64,000 bases of DNA from Bradyrhizobium sp. AZCC 1719 (GCF_036924525.1 NZ_JAZHRU010000001.1:682001-746000); one strand, 5' to 3'. Counted from the stretch's first letter, positions 47,776 to 56,929 are shown. The notes: generated from the letters alone by a model not told the origin. Translations and numbers: made by a program.

Positions 47776-47897
47776 GCTGCCTCTTTTCGAGGCTCGAGTA
47801 ACGGGAGCCGGTGCGCCGGCTCCCTCCCCTGACATTGCCAATCAATGACAACGCTTTGCGCGGCTTGATCGCCGTTGCGAGCGGGGACTGACGTGCC

Positions 47898-48503
47898 ATG
47901 ACTGCTTTGCGGAAGACCACTGTTGCCCTCACCCCGAACGCCACTCCGTTCGCGATCCGTGCGGAGCGAGCATCGGACGTCGCTGCGCGCGAGGCGCTGC
48001 TGGATGCCTGCTTTGGCGACAACCGCCATATGCGCGCCTGCCAGCGCCTGCGCGACGGACGCGCGCCCGCCGAAGGCCTCAGCCTTTCGGCCGTGAGCAA
48101 GGGCCGGCTGGTCGGTACGTTGCGGTTGTGGCACGTCAGCGCCGGGGGCATCCCGGCGCTCATGCTCGGCCCGCTGGCGGTGGAGGCATCCTCCCGCCAG
48201 TTCGGGGTCGGGGCTGCGCTGATGGACCACGCGCTCGCGGCGGCGAAGGCGCGTGGCCATCGCGCGGTAGTCCTGCTGGGCGATGCGCCGTACTACGCCC
48301 GCTTCGGCTTCTCGGCCGCGAAGACTGGCGAGCTGTCGCTGCCAGGCGCCTTCGAGCGCAACCGCCTGCTCGGCCTGGAGTTTTGCGAAGGCGCGCTTGA
48401 CGGCGCCTGCGGCATGATCGTTCCGACCGGTGCACGCTTGCCGCAAACAAAGGCAGTGCGGGCCAGGAAGGCGAAGACCTTGCTCCTGCCGCGCGTGGCC
48501 TGA
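47898..48503 (+). CDS. GNAT-family N-acetyltransferase
   Basis: A 201-residue protein from ATG 47898. The acetyl-CoA-binding core is clear: LMLGPLAVEASSRQFGVGAALMDHALAAAKARGHRAVVLLGDAPYYARFGFSAA, where QFGVGAAL corresponds to motif A (Q/RxxGxG/A). An unrelated basic tail (KAVRARKAKTLLLPRVA) closes it. Position between the ornithine decarboxylase and homospermidine synthase suggests polyamine acetylation, but the sequence resembles broad YhbS-type acetyltransferases, so the substrate is open. Confidence 0.87.
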   Translation: MTALRKTTVALTPNATPFAIRAERASDVAAREALLDACFGDNRHMRACQRLRDGRAPAEGLSLSAVSKGRLVGTLRLWHVSAGGIPALMLGPLAVEASSRQFGVGAALMDHALAAAKARGHRAVVLLGDAPYYARFGFSAAKTGELSLPGAFERNRLLGLEFCEGALDGACGMIVPTGARLPQTKAVRARKAKTLLLPRVA

Positions 48504-48677
48504 TCGTCAGCGACATTCTCGTGCGTCGTTGGAGCGCCGGCGCGCCGCCGGCCTCCGACTTCACCCGGCATTCCCAGTGACGTCGCCAGGGGTTGCGCGC
48601 GCAGGGGAAAAGCCCTTAAACCGCGCCCATCCCGCCGCCGGATCATTCCCAGGATCGTTCCCAAGATCGAGGTTCCG

Positions 48678-49067
48678 ATGCCCCGCCGCCTGATTTCCAC
48701 CGGCTCGCCGTTCGAGAAGACCGCCGGCTACAGCCGCGCCGTCATCGACGGCGATTTCGCCTTCGTCGCCGGCACCACCGGCTACGACTACAAGACCATG
48801 GTCATTCCGGCCGATATCACGAGCCAGGCCCGCAACTGCTTTGACAACATCGAGGCGGCGCTCAAGGAAGGCGGCTTTGCGATGGCCGACATCGTCCGCG
48901 CGACCTACTACATCACCGACATTGCCGATGCGGACGCCTTCTTTGCGGTCTGCGGCGAAGTCTTCGGCGAGATCCGTCCGGCCACGACCCTGCTGGTAGT
49001 CGCTGGCCTCTACAAGCCCGAGATGAAGATCGAGATCGAAGTGACGGCGAAGCGCCGCACCGCCTAA
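48678..49067 (+). CDS. RidA (YjgF/YER057c/UK114) family protein
   Basis: A 129-residue protein from ATG 48678, with GAGG eight bases upstream. RidA features are SPFEKTAGYSRAVIDGDFAFVAGTTGYDY at the N-terminus, ITSQARNCFDNIEAALKEGGFAMADIVRATYYITD in the middle and ATTLLVVAGLYKPEMKIEIEVTA at the end. Classical RidA deaminates reactive enamines/imines and has an Arg near residue 105; here the corresponding IRPATTLLVV keeps that Arg. It lies just before homospermidine synthase, whose reaction passes through imine intermediates, so a protective role is possible. Confidence 0.9.
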   Translation: MPRRLISTGSPFEKTAGYSRAVIDGDFAFVAGTTGYDYKTMVIPADITSQARNCFDNIEAALKEGGFAMADIVRATYYITDIADADAFFAVCGEVFGEIRPATTLLVVAGLYKPEMKIEIEVTAKRRTA

Positions 49068-49108
49068 TCCCCTTCAAGACACATCGTAATTTTTCCGGAG
49101 ACCCACTT

Positions 49109-50539
49109 ATGAGCCCGTCCGCGCCAATCCATGCGAAAATTTCCGGCCCGATCGTCATGATCGGCTTCGGCTCGATCGGCAAGGGCACGCTGCCCCTGAT
49201 CGAACGCCATTTCGATTATGACAAGTCGCGTTTCGTCATCATCGACCCGCATGAGGATGGCGAACTGGCCAAGCAGCACGGCGTGCGCTTCATCAAGCAG
49301 GCGGTGACCCGCGACAATTACCGCGAGGTCTTGGTGCCGCTACTGACCGCCGGCGGCGGCCAGGGCTTTTGCGTCAACCTGTCGGTCGATACCTCGTCCG
49401 TCGACATCATGACGCTGTGCCGCGAGATCGGCGCGCTCTACATCGATACCGTCGTGGAGCCGTGGCACGGCTTCTATTTCGACAAGGCGATTGGCCCCGA
49501 GAGGCGCTCCAATTATGCGCTGCGCGAGACGCTGCTGGCGGCCAAGCACAAGAGCCCGGGCGGCACCACCGCGGTCTCCACCTGCGGCGCCAATCCCGGC
49601 ATGGTGTCCTGGTTCGTCAAGCAGGCGCTGCTCGACATCGCCCGCGACACCGGCGTTGAGGTCAATGAGCCGAAGAGCCGCGAAGGCTGGGGCCAGCTCG
49701 CGCAAAAACTCGGCGTCAAGGGCATCCACATTGCCGAGCGCGACACGCAGCGTTCCAAGAAGCCGAAGCTGATGAACATGTTCGTCAACACCTGGTCGGT
49801 CGAAGGCTTCGTCTCCGAAGGCATGCAGCCGGCCGAGCTCGGCTGGGGCACGCATGAGAAATGGATGCCGGACAACGGCCGGCAGCACACCGAGGGCTGT
49901 GGCGCGGCGATCTATCTCTTGCAGCCCGGTGCCAACACGCGCGTCCGCTCCTGGTGCCCGACGCCAGGCGCGCAGTACGGCTTCCTTGTCACCCATAACG
50001 AGTCGATCTCGATCGCGGATTATTTCACGGTGCGCGATGGAACGAAGGTGGTCTACCGCCCGACCTGCCATTACGCCTACCACCCGGCGAATGACGCCGT
50101 GCTGTCGCTGCACGAGATGTTCGGCGCAACCGGCAAGATGCAGCCGAAGTGGCACATCCTCGACGAGAACGAGATCGAGGACGGCATCGACGAGCTCGGC
50201 GTGCTGGTCTACGGCCACGGCAAGAACGCCTATTGGTACGGCTCGCAGCTCTCGATCGAGGAAACCCGCCGCATCGCGCCCTACCAGAACGCCACCGGCC
50301 TGCAGGTGTCCTCGGCCGTGCTGGCCGGCATGGTGTGGGCGCTGGAAAACCCCGAGGCCGGCATCGTCGAGGCCGACGAGATGGATTTCCGCCGCTGCCT
50401 GGAAATCCAGATGCCGTATCTCGGCCCGGTGAAGGGATTTTACACCGACTGGACGCCGCTGTCGGACCGGCCCGGCCTGTTCCCGGAGGATATCGACACG
50501 TCGGATCCCTGGCAGTTCAGGAACGTGCTGGTGCGGTAA
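49109..50539 (+). CDS. hss: Homospermidine synthase
   Basis: A 476-residue NAD-dependent enzyme, the usual length, from ATG 49109 with GGAG upstream. The Rossmann motif IVMIGFGSIGKGTLPLIERHF is at 13-33. Family segments include TLCREIGALYIDTVVEPWHGFYFD, STCGANPGMVSWFVKQALLD, HTEGCGAAIYLLQPGANTRVRSWCPTPG and ENEIEDGIDELGVLVYGHGKNAYWYGSQL. It condenses two putrescines into sym-homospermidine, the main long polyamine of many rhizobia. Last gene of the polyamine cluster; a terminator follows at 50699. Confidence 0.95.
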   Translation: MSPSAPIHAKISGPIVMIGFGSIGKGTLPLIERHFDYDKSRFVIIDPHEDGELAKQHGVRFIKQAVTRDNYREVLVPLLTAGGGQGFCVNLSVDTSSVDIMTLCREIGALYIDTVVEPWHGFYFDKAIGPERRSNYALRETLLAAKHKSPGGTTAVSTCGANPGMVSWFVKQALLDIARDTGVEVNEPKSREGWGQLAQKLGVKGIHIAERDTQRSKKPKLMNMFVNTWSVEGFVSEGMQPAELGWGTHEKWMPDNGRQHTEGCGAAIYLLQPGANTRVRSWCPTPGAQYGFLVTHNESISIADYFTVRDGTKVVYRPTCHYAYHPANDAVLSLHEMFGATGKMQPKWHILDENEIEDGIDELGVLVYGHGKNAYWYGSQLSIEETRRIAPYQNATGLQVSSAVLAGMVWALENPEAGIVEADEMDFRRCLEIQMPYLGPVKGFYTDWTPLSDRPGLFPEDIDTSDPWQFRNVLVR

Positions 50540-50698
50540 CACCGCAACACAGAACACAGGCGCTGCAGCTCCCCCGCTGCAGCGCACATTGTTCTTCCAC
50601 GGCCTCGACCGGCGTAGAACTACGCACGGGGAACCCGGCGCCGTGTAACAGTCGATTAATCCAATCGCGCCATCCTGAGCGGTGATTTCTGCGAGGGC

Positions 50699-50722
50699 CC
50701 TGGGCCGTCGCCCAAGGTTTTT
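50699..50722 (+). terminator. Rho-independent terminator after hss
   Basis: Stem CCTGGGC (50699-50705) pairs with GCCCAAGG (50710-50717) around CGTC with one bulged A, followed by TTTTT. Confidence 0.75.
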
Positions 50723-50754
50723 AGAGCGGCGGCTCCCTCGATGGAGCGAGCAAC

Positions 50755-50982
50755 ATGCGCAGCATCATTGCCATCGTGCTGTCAGCGGCGGCGCTGGCGT
50801 CGTGCACGCCCGAGAGCGGCAGCTATGCTGACGTCACGGGCTCGATCGACAATTGCGCCCGCAAGCTTTTCAGCCAGTACAATCCCAAGGACAAGAAGCA
50901 GTGCGTCGCTGTGTGCATCGCCTGCGAGCGCGGCGTCATGACGACCTGCTCGACCGCCTGCACGCTCAGGGGCGCACAATAA
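50755..50982 (+). CDS. Small Cys-rich lipoprotein
   Basis: A 75-residue protein from ATG 50755, with GGAG eleven bases upstream. The N-terminus IVLSAAALASC is a lipoprotein signal with lipobox LASC (lipidated Cys17). The mature chain of 59 residues contains six further Cys in paired spacing (DNC, KQC, AVC, IAC, TTC, TAC), which suggests disulfides or metal binding in the periplasm. I recognise no family. It follows the terminator of hss, so it has its own promoter. Confidence 0.78.
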   Translation: MRSIIAIVLSAAALASCTPESGSYADVTGSIDNCARKLFSQYNPKDKKQCVAVCIACERGVMTTCSTACTLRGAQ

Positions 50983-50995
50983 TCGTATGGCTCAG

Positions 50996-51094
50996 AGCGT
51001 TTTCAAGCGAAGTGGACATCGGTTCGCGTCAAGAAAATGCGTCAAACAAGAATCTAGAGCCCGGTTCTGATTCAATCAGAACCGAAAGGCTCTA
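50996..51094. repeat. Dispersed palindromic repeat, AGAGCTTCGGTTCTGATT type, copy 2 (inverted)
   Basis: AGCGTTTTCAAGCGAAGTGG, GGTTCGCGTCAAGAAAATGCGTC and TAGAGCCCGGTTCTGATTCA...TCAGAACCGAAAGGCTCTA match 12601-12698 in reverse orientation. It overlaps the livF stop codon (51092-51094). Confidence 0.85.
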
Positions 51095-51829
51095 CGCGAC
51101 GCCACCGAGATAGAGCCGCTTGACGATATCGTTGGCCTTCAATTCATCGACCGACTGCGCAGCCACCGCGATCTCGCCGTGAACGATGATGTAGCCGCGG
51201 TCGGCGATCCGGATCGCCTGGTTGAAATTCTGCTCCGCCATCAGCACCGTCAGGCCGACGCGCTGCTTGAGCTCGCCGATCTTCGCAATGGTCTGCGACA
51301 CCAATAGCGGCGACAGCCCGACCGACGGCTCATCGATCAGCAATAGCCGCGGCGACGACATCAGCGCGCGCGCAATCGCCAGCATCTGCTGCTGTCCGCC
51401 GGACATGGTGCCGGCGAGTTGGCTGCGCCGCTCCTTCAGCACCGGAAAGGTGTCGAAGACGAGTGTGAGATTCTGCTGGATGACGCTGCGGGCCATTTTC
51501 CTGAACGCGCCGAGCATCAGGTTTTCCGTCACCGTCAGCTTGGGAAACAGCCGCCGCCCCTCCGGCACCAGCGCCACGCCGAGATCGACGATCGCCTCGG
51601 GCGAGAGCTTTGTCAGGTCATGCGCCACGCCGTCGATCGACAGCGCAAGCCGGCCGCTATCCGGGCGCACCAGGCCCATGACGCACTTCATCAGCGTGCT
51701 CTTGCCGTTGCCGTTGGTGCCGAGCAAGGCCACGGTCTCGCCGGCCTCGACATGCAGCGTGACGCCGCGCAGCGCCTTGACGGCCCCGTAGCCAGCATCG
51801 AGGCCTTCGATGGCAAGGCTAAGTGCCAA
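51092..51829 (-). CDS. livF: Branched-chain amino-acid-type ABC transporter ATPase (LivF family)
   Basis: A 245-residue ATPase from ATG 51829: Walker A LLGTNGNGKST near residue 36, signature TMSGGQQQMLAIARALM near 143, Walker B PRLLLIDEPSVGLSP. It begins 11 bp inside livG. Each motif is intact. Together with LivG it powers the LivHM permease of the same operon. The Liv family carries branched-chain amino acids but also amides, urea and aromatic acids. Confidence 0.93.
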   Translation of the reverse strand: MALSLAIEGLDAGYGAVKALRGVTLHVEAGETVALLGTNGNGKSTLMKCVMGLVRPDSGRLALSIDGVAHDLTKLSPEAIVDLGVALVPEGRRLFPKLTVTENLMLGAFRKMARSVIQQNLTLVFDTFPVLKERRSQLAGTMSGGQQQMLAIARALMSSPRLLLIDEPSVGLSPLLVSQTIAKIGELKQRVGLTVLMAEQNFNQAIRIADRGYIIVHGEIAVAAQSVDELKANDIVKRLYLGGVA

Positions 51830-52553
51830 GATAGGCCTCCTGCACCCGCTTGTTGGCCATCACCTCGCTGGGTGCGCCGAGCGCGATGATTTTTCCCGCG
51901 TCGAGACACATCACCCGTTCCGAAAAGCGCATCACCGCCTGCATGATGTGCTCGATCATGATGATGGTGATGTCTTCGTCGCCAAGACTGATCAGCAGAT
52001 CCAGCACCTCATCGACTTCGGAAGACGACAGCCCGGCCATCGCCTCGTCCGAAATCAAAAGCTTCGGACGCACGGCCATCGCGCGGGCGAGCTCCATCTT
52101 GCGCAGCTCCACCTGGCTCAGCGTATCGCTCGCGGCGCCGGCTTTCGAGGCCAGCCCCATCCGCGTCAGGATCGACATCGCGATTTCTTCCTCCGCCGCG
52201 GCTGAACCCGCGGCAGCGAAGTCGAGCCCGACCATGAGGTTTTCCAGCACCGTCATGCTCCTGAACGGCCGCGGAATCTGGAAGCTGCGGGCGATGCCGC
52301 GGCGCGCGCGTAAGTGCGGCGGCAATTGCGTGATGTCCTCGCCGCAGAACACCACGCTTCCGACCTGCGGCTTCAACGCCCCGGAGATGCAGTTGATCAG
52401 CGTGGTCTTGCCCGAGCCGTTCGGGCCGATCAGGCCGAACCGTTCGCCCTTTCGGATATCGACGCTGATATTGTCGAGCGCGGTGAAGCCGCCGAAGGTC
52501 TTTGTCAGAGTCCCCACCTGCAGCAGGGGTGCGTCGAGGGCTGCTGTATTCAT
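51819..52553 (-). CDS. livG: Branched-chain amino-acid-type ABC transporter ATPase (LivG family)
   Basis: A 244-residue ATPase from ATG 52553. Walker A IGPNGSGKTTLINC near residue 43, signature TLSQVELRKMELARAMA (a Gln-variant of LSGGQ, as in many LivG relatives), Walker B PKLLISDEAMAGLS, in which the usual Glu after Asp is present (SDEAM). Its first codon overlaps the last codon of livM by 4 bp. The region before 52553 in the same frame is livM read out of frame. Confidence 0.92.
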   Translation of the reverse strand: MNTAALDAPLLQVGTLTKTFGGFTALDNISVDIRKGERFGLIGPNGSGKTTLINCISGALKPQVGSVVFCGEDITQLPPHLRARRGIARSFQIPRPFRSMTVLENLMVGLDFAAAGSAAAEEEIAMSILTRMGLASKAGAASDTLSQVELRKMELARAMAVRPKLLISDEAMAGLSSSEVDEVLDLLISLGDEDITIIMIEHIMQAVMRFSERVMCLDAGKIIALGAPSEVMANKRVQEAYLGT

Positions 52554-53515
52554 TGCTTGCCTCCCGCGCGCAGACGGTAGCGCGGCCGCAACAGCCCAAT
52601 GATGCCCTTTGGCGCGCCGACCACGAACAGCACCAGCATGATGCCGAGCACCAGCACGTTGACCTCCGAGGAGATGGTCACGGCGAGGAGCTGCTGCGTC
52701 GAGCCGAGCAGGATGGCCCCTAGCACCGGGCCGATCCAGTGTGCGGTGCCGCCGATCAGCGCCATCGCCAGCGCCGAGACCGAGTAGCTCAGGTTGAACG
52801 CCGAGGATGGATCGGCATATTGCAGGTACATGGCGGCGGGCGCGCCGGCTGCGGAAATCAGGGCGCCCGAGATCATGCAGGCGATCAGCTTCAATTTCAG
52901 CGTCGGCACGCCCGTGCATTCGGCCGCGAGCTCATCGTCCCTGAGCGCCTGCAGGCCGCGGCCGATCCGGGAATTCTGAACGTAGCGCGCGATCGCGATT
53001 GCGATGACGACCAGGACGGCCTGCACGAAAAACAGCATCTTCACATAGCTGTCGAACGGCGCCATCACCGGCGGCCGCTGGATCTGGATGCCGGCCGCGC
53101 CACCGACGAACCGCCAGTTCATCACAAAGGTCTCGATGATGATCGCTAGCGCAATCGTCGCGATCGAGAAGAAGATGCCGCGCATCCGCAACGTGAGGAG
53201 GCCAACGCCAAAGCCGAGCGTCATGCCGACGACGGCGGCGGCTGCGATCTGCACCACGAGCGGCGCGCCTGTCGCCTTGAACAGGGCTACCGCCGTGTAG
53301 ACGCCGACGCCGAAAAAGGCGTTGGTGCCGAAATTGACGTAGCCGGCATAGCCGCCGAGGATGCTCCAGGCAACCGCAAGCGCGATAAACTGCAGGATCA
53401 CGTAGCCGGCAAAAAACGGATATTCGTTGCGGACGATCTGCGTCATCGACAACACGGCGACCAGGAAGACGGCGACGGCGGCCCAGAATGCGATGCTGTG
53501 GCTGCGCTTGTTCAT
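52550..53515 (-). CDS. livM: Branched-chain amino-acid-type ABC transporter permease (LivM family)
   Basis: A 321-residue permease from ATG 53515 with about nine hydrophobic helices. Family features are ILGGYAGYVNFGTNAFFGVGVYTA near residue 51 and the coupling loop NSRIGRGLQALRDDELAAECTGVPTLKLKL near 190. The C-terminus RPRYRLRAGGKQ is basic. It overlaps livG and livH by 4 bp each (ATGA arrangements). Confidence 0.93.
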   Translation of the reverse strand: MNKRSHSIAFWAAVAVFLVAVLSMTQIVRNEYPFFAGYVILQFIALAVAWSILGGYAGYVNFGTNAFFGVGVYTAVALFKATGAPLVVQIAAAAVVGMTLGFGVGLLTLRMRGIFFSIATIALAIIIETFVMNWRFVGGAAGIQIQRPPVMAPFDSYVKMLFFVQAVLVVIAIAIARYVQNSRIGRGLQALRDDELAAECTGVPTLKLKLIACMISGALISAAGAPAAMYLQYADPSSAFNLSYSVSALAMALIGGTAHWIGPVLGAILLGSTQQLLAVTISSEVNVLVLGIMLVLFVVGAPKGIIGLLRPRYRLRAGGKQ

Positions 53516-54387
53516 CGGCCGAGCAGACCTTGCGGCCGGACGGCGAGCACGCCGAGCAGCATTGCGAACGAGATCGCCGGCGCCCAGGAGGCTCCGAACA
53601 ACGTCAGCACGATGGATTCGGCGACGCCGAGGATGATGGCGGCGATCAGCGTGCCGCTGATGCTGCCGAGCCCGGCCATGACGACGACGCAGAAGGTCCG
53701 CCCGATATAGGCGCGATCCAGCGTCGGCTCGACCGGCGCCACGATGATCAGCAGCGCGCCGGCGATGCCAAGCACGGCGGTGGCGATGCCGAAGGCAAAT
53801 TGCTTGATGCGGACCGGATTGGCGCCCATCAGCCGCAGCGCCTCCTCGTCCTGCGCGACCGCGCGGATCGCGCGGCCCATGAAGGTCTTCGACAGATACA
53901 CGGCAAGCAGCACCGTCAGCGCCAGCGCCACCGCGAACGCCACCAGTTGCCGGATCGGTATCCGAAACTCGCCGAACCGCCACGACTTGCCGATATAGGT
54001 CGCGGAAACCGAGCGCTGGTCGACGCCGAATTGCAGGATGATCAACACCTCGATGATGAAGGCGATGCCGAAGAAGAACGCAATGCCACGGACGGCCGCG
54101 TCGCTGCCGCGCCGCTCGAAGGTTTCGTAGTAGACGCGGTAGGCGAGCAGGCCGAACAGGAAGAACAGCGGCGTGATGGCGAGGCCCGCCAGCAGCGGGT
54201 CGATGTCGTAGCTCTCGTTGAGCTGGTACACGCCATAGGACGCCAGCACCAGGAACGCCGGATGCGCGACGTGGGGAACGTCGAGCAAGCCGAACGAAAC
54301 GGACAAGCCAACGCTGACGGCTGCATAGAAACAGCCGAGCAGCACGCCAAGCACTACTGCCCCAAGCAGCAGGTCCATCGAAAGCAA
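53512..54387 (-). CDS. livH: Branched-chain amino-acid-type ABC transporter permease (LivH family)
   Basis: A 291-residue permease. The TTG at 54387 has a GGGGGGA ribosome site seven bases upstream; ATG 54378 is the alternative and shortens the protein by three residues. Helices and family motifs are normal (LLGCFYAAVSVGLSVSFGLLDVPHVAHPAFLVLASYG; coupling loop MGRAIRAVAQDEEALRLMGANPVRIKQFAFG). It follows livK-like gene by 42 bp. Confidence 0.92.
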   Translation of the reverse strand: MLSMDLLLGAVVLGVLLGCFYAAVSVGLSVSFGLLDVPHVAHPAFLVLASYGVYQLNESYDIDPLLAGLAITPLFFLFGLLAYRVYYETFERRGSDAAVRGIAFFFGIAFIIEVLIILQFGVDQRSVSATYIGKSWRFGEFRIPIRQLVAFAVALALTVLLAVYLSKTFMGRAIRAVAQDEEALRLMGANPVRIKQFAFGIATAVLGIAGALLIIVAPVEPTLDRAYIGRTFCVVVMAGLGSISGTLIAAIILGVAESIVLTLFGASWAPAISFAMLLGVLAVRPQGLLGR

Positions 54388-54429
54388 TTCAAGTCCCCCC
54401 TTGGCCCTGAGCCGGAAAAGCCACGAGGC

Positions 54430-55674
54430 CTAGTTTCGGCCAGCCTCGAAGGGAGTGATGAGCTCTCCGGTTTTCAATTTATCAGGAAATAGAATCACCT
54501 GCTTGCCGGAGGAGCGGAACTGTTCGATATCCTTGTCCTTCACACCGCGGAACTGGGCCTGCAGCGTCGCGGTTTCCTTGCGCTCGCCATCGGCCGAAAA
54601 AGCGATCGGGCCGACGATGGTCTTGTGCTCGTTCTCGCGCAGGTATTTCGCGATGCCCTTCTGGTCGAGCGACTTGGTCGCGCCGACCGCCGCCTCGATC
54701 ATCTGGCCCATCGCATAGCCGAACGGCGCCAGATAGTAGCCGAGCGGATCGACCTTGGCCTCGACGGCGCGCTTGGTGTATTTGTCGAAAAATTCCTTGG
54801 TGCCGTCGAAATACATGCTCTTTTCCGGCAGCCAGGTATTGTAGTTCACGACGCCGTTGAGCAGCGAGCCGAGGTTCGACATCACAGCGGCAAATTGCAG
54901 ACCGACCATGCCGCCGCCGAAAATCTTGACGCTGTCGCCGATCCCGATCTCGTTCACGGCGCGCAGGATGCCGGCCGAATCGGGCGGATAGGACGCGACA
55001 TAGACGATGTCGGGCTTGGCCGCTTTCAGCGCGCGAATGATGGACGAAAATTCAACCGTGTTCGGCGGGTAGACCTGGTCGAAAACGATCGGGATATTGC
55101 GCTTCCTGGCGACGTCCCGCGCGGTGAGCGCGAGGTTCTGCGCGAATTCCTGATCCGCCGTCAATAGCGCCATGTTCTTGCCGCCGGCCTTTTGCGCCAG
55201 GTCGAGGAACGAAGCCGCCCAGCTATCGGCCGGCCCCCAGGGTGCATTGTTGAACCACATGTCGTGGCCGACCTTGCTGTTCACCTGGAACGAGAAATTC
55301 CCCATCAACAAGAGGCCGCGCTGCTTGACGAACGGCATGATCGGCGCGGTCGGTACCGTTGCATAGGGCGCGAACAGCAGGTCGACCTTGTCGACGTCGA
55401 CCAGCTTGGCGTAGATCGCGGGCGTCTCCGATGCGCTCGACTTGTCGTCATAGACGACCAGTTCGACCTTGCGGCCGAGCAGCCCACCCTTGGCATTGAT
55501 GTCGTCGCGCCAGATCTCGATGCCGAGCAACGACGCCTTGCCGCCGCCGGCGAGGCCGCCGGTCTGCGGCATCGACATGCCGATCTTGATCGGCGGCTGC
55601 TGGGCAAGAGCGCTCGACCCGTGCCCTACCACCGCGACGGCCATTGCGCCGCCCAGGAATGTTCTGCGTTTCAT
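54430..55674 (-). CDS. Liv-type ABC transporter substrate-binding protein
   Basis: A 414-residue periplasmic protein from ATG 55674, with GGGGGAAG upstream. The N-terminus MKRRTFLGGAMAVAVVG is a twin-arginine-like signal with AQQPPIKIGMSMPQTGGLAGGG following. The type I binding fold is typical: WRDDINAKGGLLGRKVELVVYDDKSSASETPAIYAKLVDVDKVDLLFAPY. No leucine-specific residues are recognisable, and Liv-type proteins with this AMP/amide or aromatic ligand range are frequent. Adjacent genes include an intradiol dioxygenase, so an aromatic or related carboxylate substrate is a reasonable guess. Confidence 0.9.
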   Translation of the reverse strand: MKRRTFLGGAMAVAVVGHGSSALAQQPPIKIGMSMPQTGGLAGGGKASLLGIEIWRDDINAKGGLLGRKVELVVYDDKSSASETPAIYAKLVDVDKVDLLFAPYATVPTAPIMPFVKQRGLLLMGNFSFQVNSKVGHDMWFNNAPWGPADSWAASFLDLAQKAGGKNMALLTADQEFAQNLALTARDVARKRNIPIVFDQVYPPNTVEFSSIIRALKAAKPDIVYVASYPPDSAGILRAVNEIGIGDSVKIFGGGMVGLQFAAVMSNLGSLLNGVVNYNTWLPEKSMYFDGTKEFFDKYTKRAVEAKVDPLGYYLAPFGYAMGQMIEAAVGATKSLDQKGIAKYLRENEHKTIVGPIAFSADGERKETATLQAQFRGVKDKDIEQFRSSGKQVILFPDKLKTGELITPFEAGRN

Positions 55675-55756
55675 CGCTTCCCCCTTATGTCGTTGTATTT
55701 CTGCGTCCGCCGGATCTTCGCCCGGCTGCGGTGAAGTGGATCGTGTCAGTCTCGGG

Positions 55757-56698
55757 CTAGCCGCCGGCACCCGCCGGAGCCGGTTCGCTTTTGGCTTGTT
55801 TCATGATCGCCGACGGATCGGCGCCGACGCGCCCACTGGTCTTGTCGGCGGCACTTTCGCGCGACAACCGCATGTCGAAGCGGATGCTCGGCATGCCCTT
55901 GATCGGGCAGCCCGGATCATTGGCCACGACGTCGACGGCAAGATCGCCCGACGAGCCGAACACGACATCATCGGCCAGATGGGGATCGTCGCGCAGATAG
56001 AGCGCCGTGACCAGTTCGCGATAACCGGCTGCGCCGACCAGGAAGTGAATATGCGCCGGCCGCATGCCATGCCGCGCCTGCGCCTTCACCATCGCGCCGA
56101 CCGGGCCATCCATCGGGATCGAATAGCCGAGCGGCTTGACGGTGCGCAGCACATAGAGGCCATCGGCATCGGTGGCGAACACACCGCGGTAGTCGACCGA
56201 GGTCGCGCTGGCCTGGATGTCATAGAGGCCATCGGCGCCGGTCTGCCAGATCGAGACGGTGGCGCCCGCGACCGGTTTGCCCGCGGCATCGGTGACGCGG
56301 CCATACAACACGCACTCGCTGCCGGGCTTCGGGTTCTTGGCGATCGAACTGCCGGCTGCAAGCGTCGGCGTGGCCTCGCGGTAGAACGGGCCAAGCAGAC
56401 TGGTGTGGGTGGCTTCCTCGAGCGCGGTTGCGTCGTGCAGTCCGTTGACGAGCGCCGAGAGGCCGAGCGTATCGGATAGCAGGATGAATTCCTGCCGTTC
56501 CGGCGAACACATCTTGCCGGCGGCAGTCATGAATTCGATGCCCTTGATCCATTCCGCGGGCGTCAGGTTGACCTCGCGGGCGAAGGCATGGAGATGCTTT
56601 ACCGCCGATGCCATGATCTCCTTCAGACGAGGGTCAGGCGTCGTCGCCATCTGGTCGAGCACGGCGTCCGTGATCGTTTCCGGCGTTAACTCACGCAT
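55757..56698 (-). CDS. Intradiol ring-cleavage dioxygenase (hydroxyquinol/catechol 1,2-dioxygenase type)
   Basis: A 313-residue enzyme from ATG 56698. The four Fe(III) ligands are all visible: Tyr159 (DGLYDIQ), Tyr192 (LGYSIP), His216 and His218 (RPAHIHF), with spacing as in catechol dioxygenases. The N-terminal helical dimer region (residues 1-105) is present, and LLGPFYRE leads into the catalytic beta-sandwich with GRVTDAAGKPVAGATVSIWQTGADGLYD. The HxHF followed by LVGAAGYRELVTALY suggests the hydroxyquinol group, but the substrate is not certain. It is the gene just upstream of, and in the same direction as, the Liv-type transporter (82 bp gap). Confidence 0.92.
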   Translation of the reverse strand: MRELTPETITDAVLDQMATTPDPRLKEIMASAVKHLHAFAREVNLTPAEWIKGIEFMTAAGKMCSPERQEFILLSDTLGLSALVNGLHDATALEEATHTSLLGPFYREATPTLAAGSSIAKNPKPGSECVLYGRVTDAAGKPVAGATVSIWQTGADGLYDIQASATSVDYRGVFATDADGLYVLRTVKPLGYSIPMDGPVGAMVKAQARHGMRPAHIHFLVGAAGYRELVTALYLRDDPHLADDVVFGSSGDLAVDVVANDPGCPIKGMPSIRFDMRLSRESAADKTSGRVGADPSAIMKQAKSEPAPAGAGG

Positions 56699-56929
56699 GC
56701 GTCACTCCCTGAGCTGCCGGCTGTTATTCGACCTGCCGGCTGTTTTGCAGCAAGCCTAACCGCTTGTTGGGGATCAACACAAGGCGTTCGAAGGCGAGGC
56801 CTGCGCCCTCTCCTACGAATTGATACGGGCGAACAGGGTCACATGGCCCACACATTTGCGCATCGAACGAGCGCGGCCGGCTTCAGCCCACGATTTTGCG
56901 ATTGCACAATTGGCGCAACGGCAGTGGGA

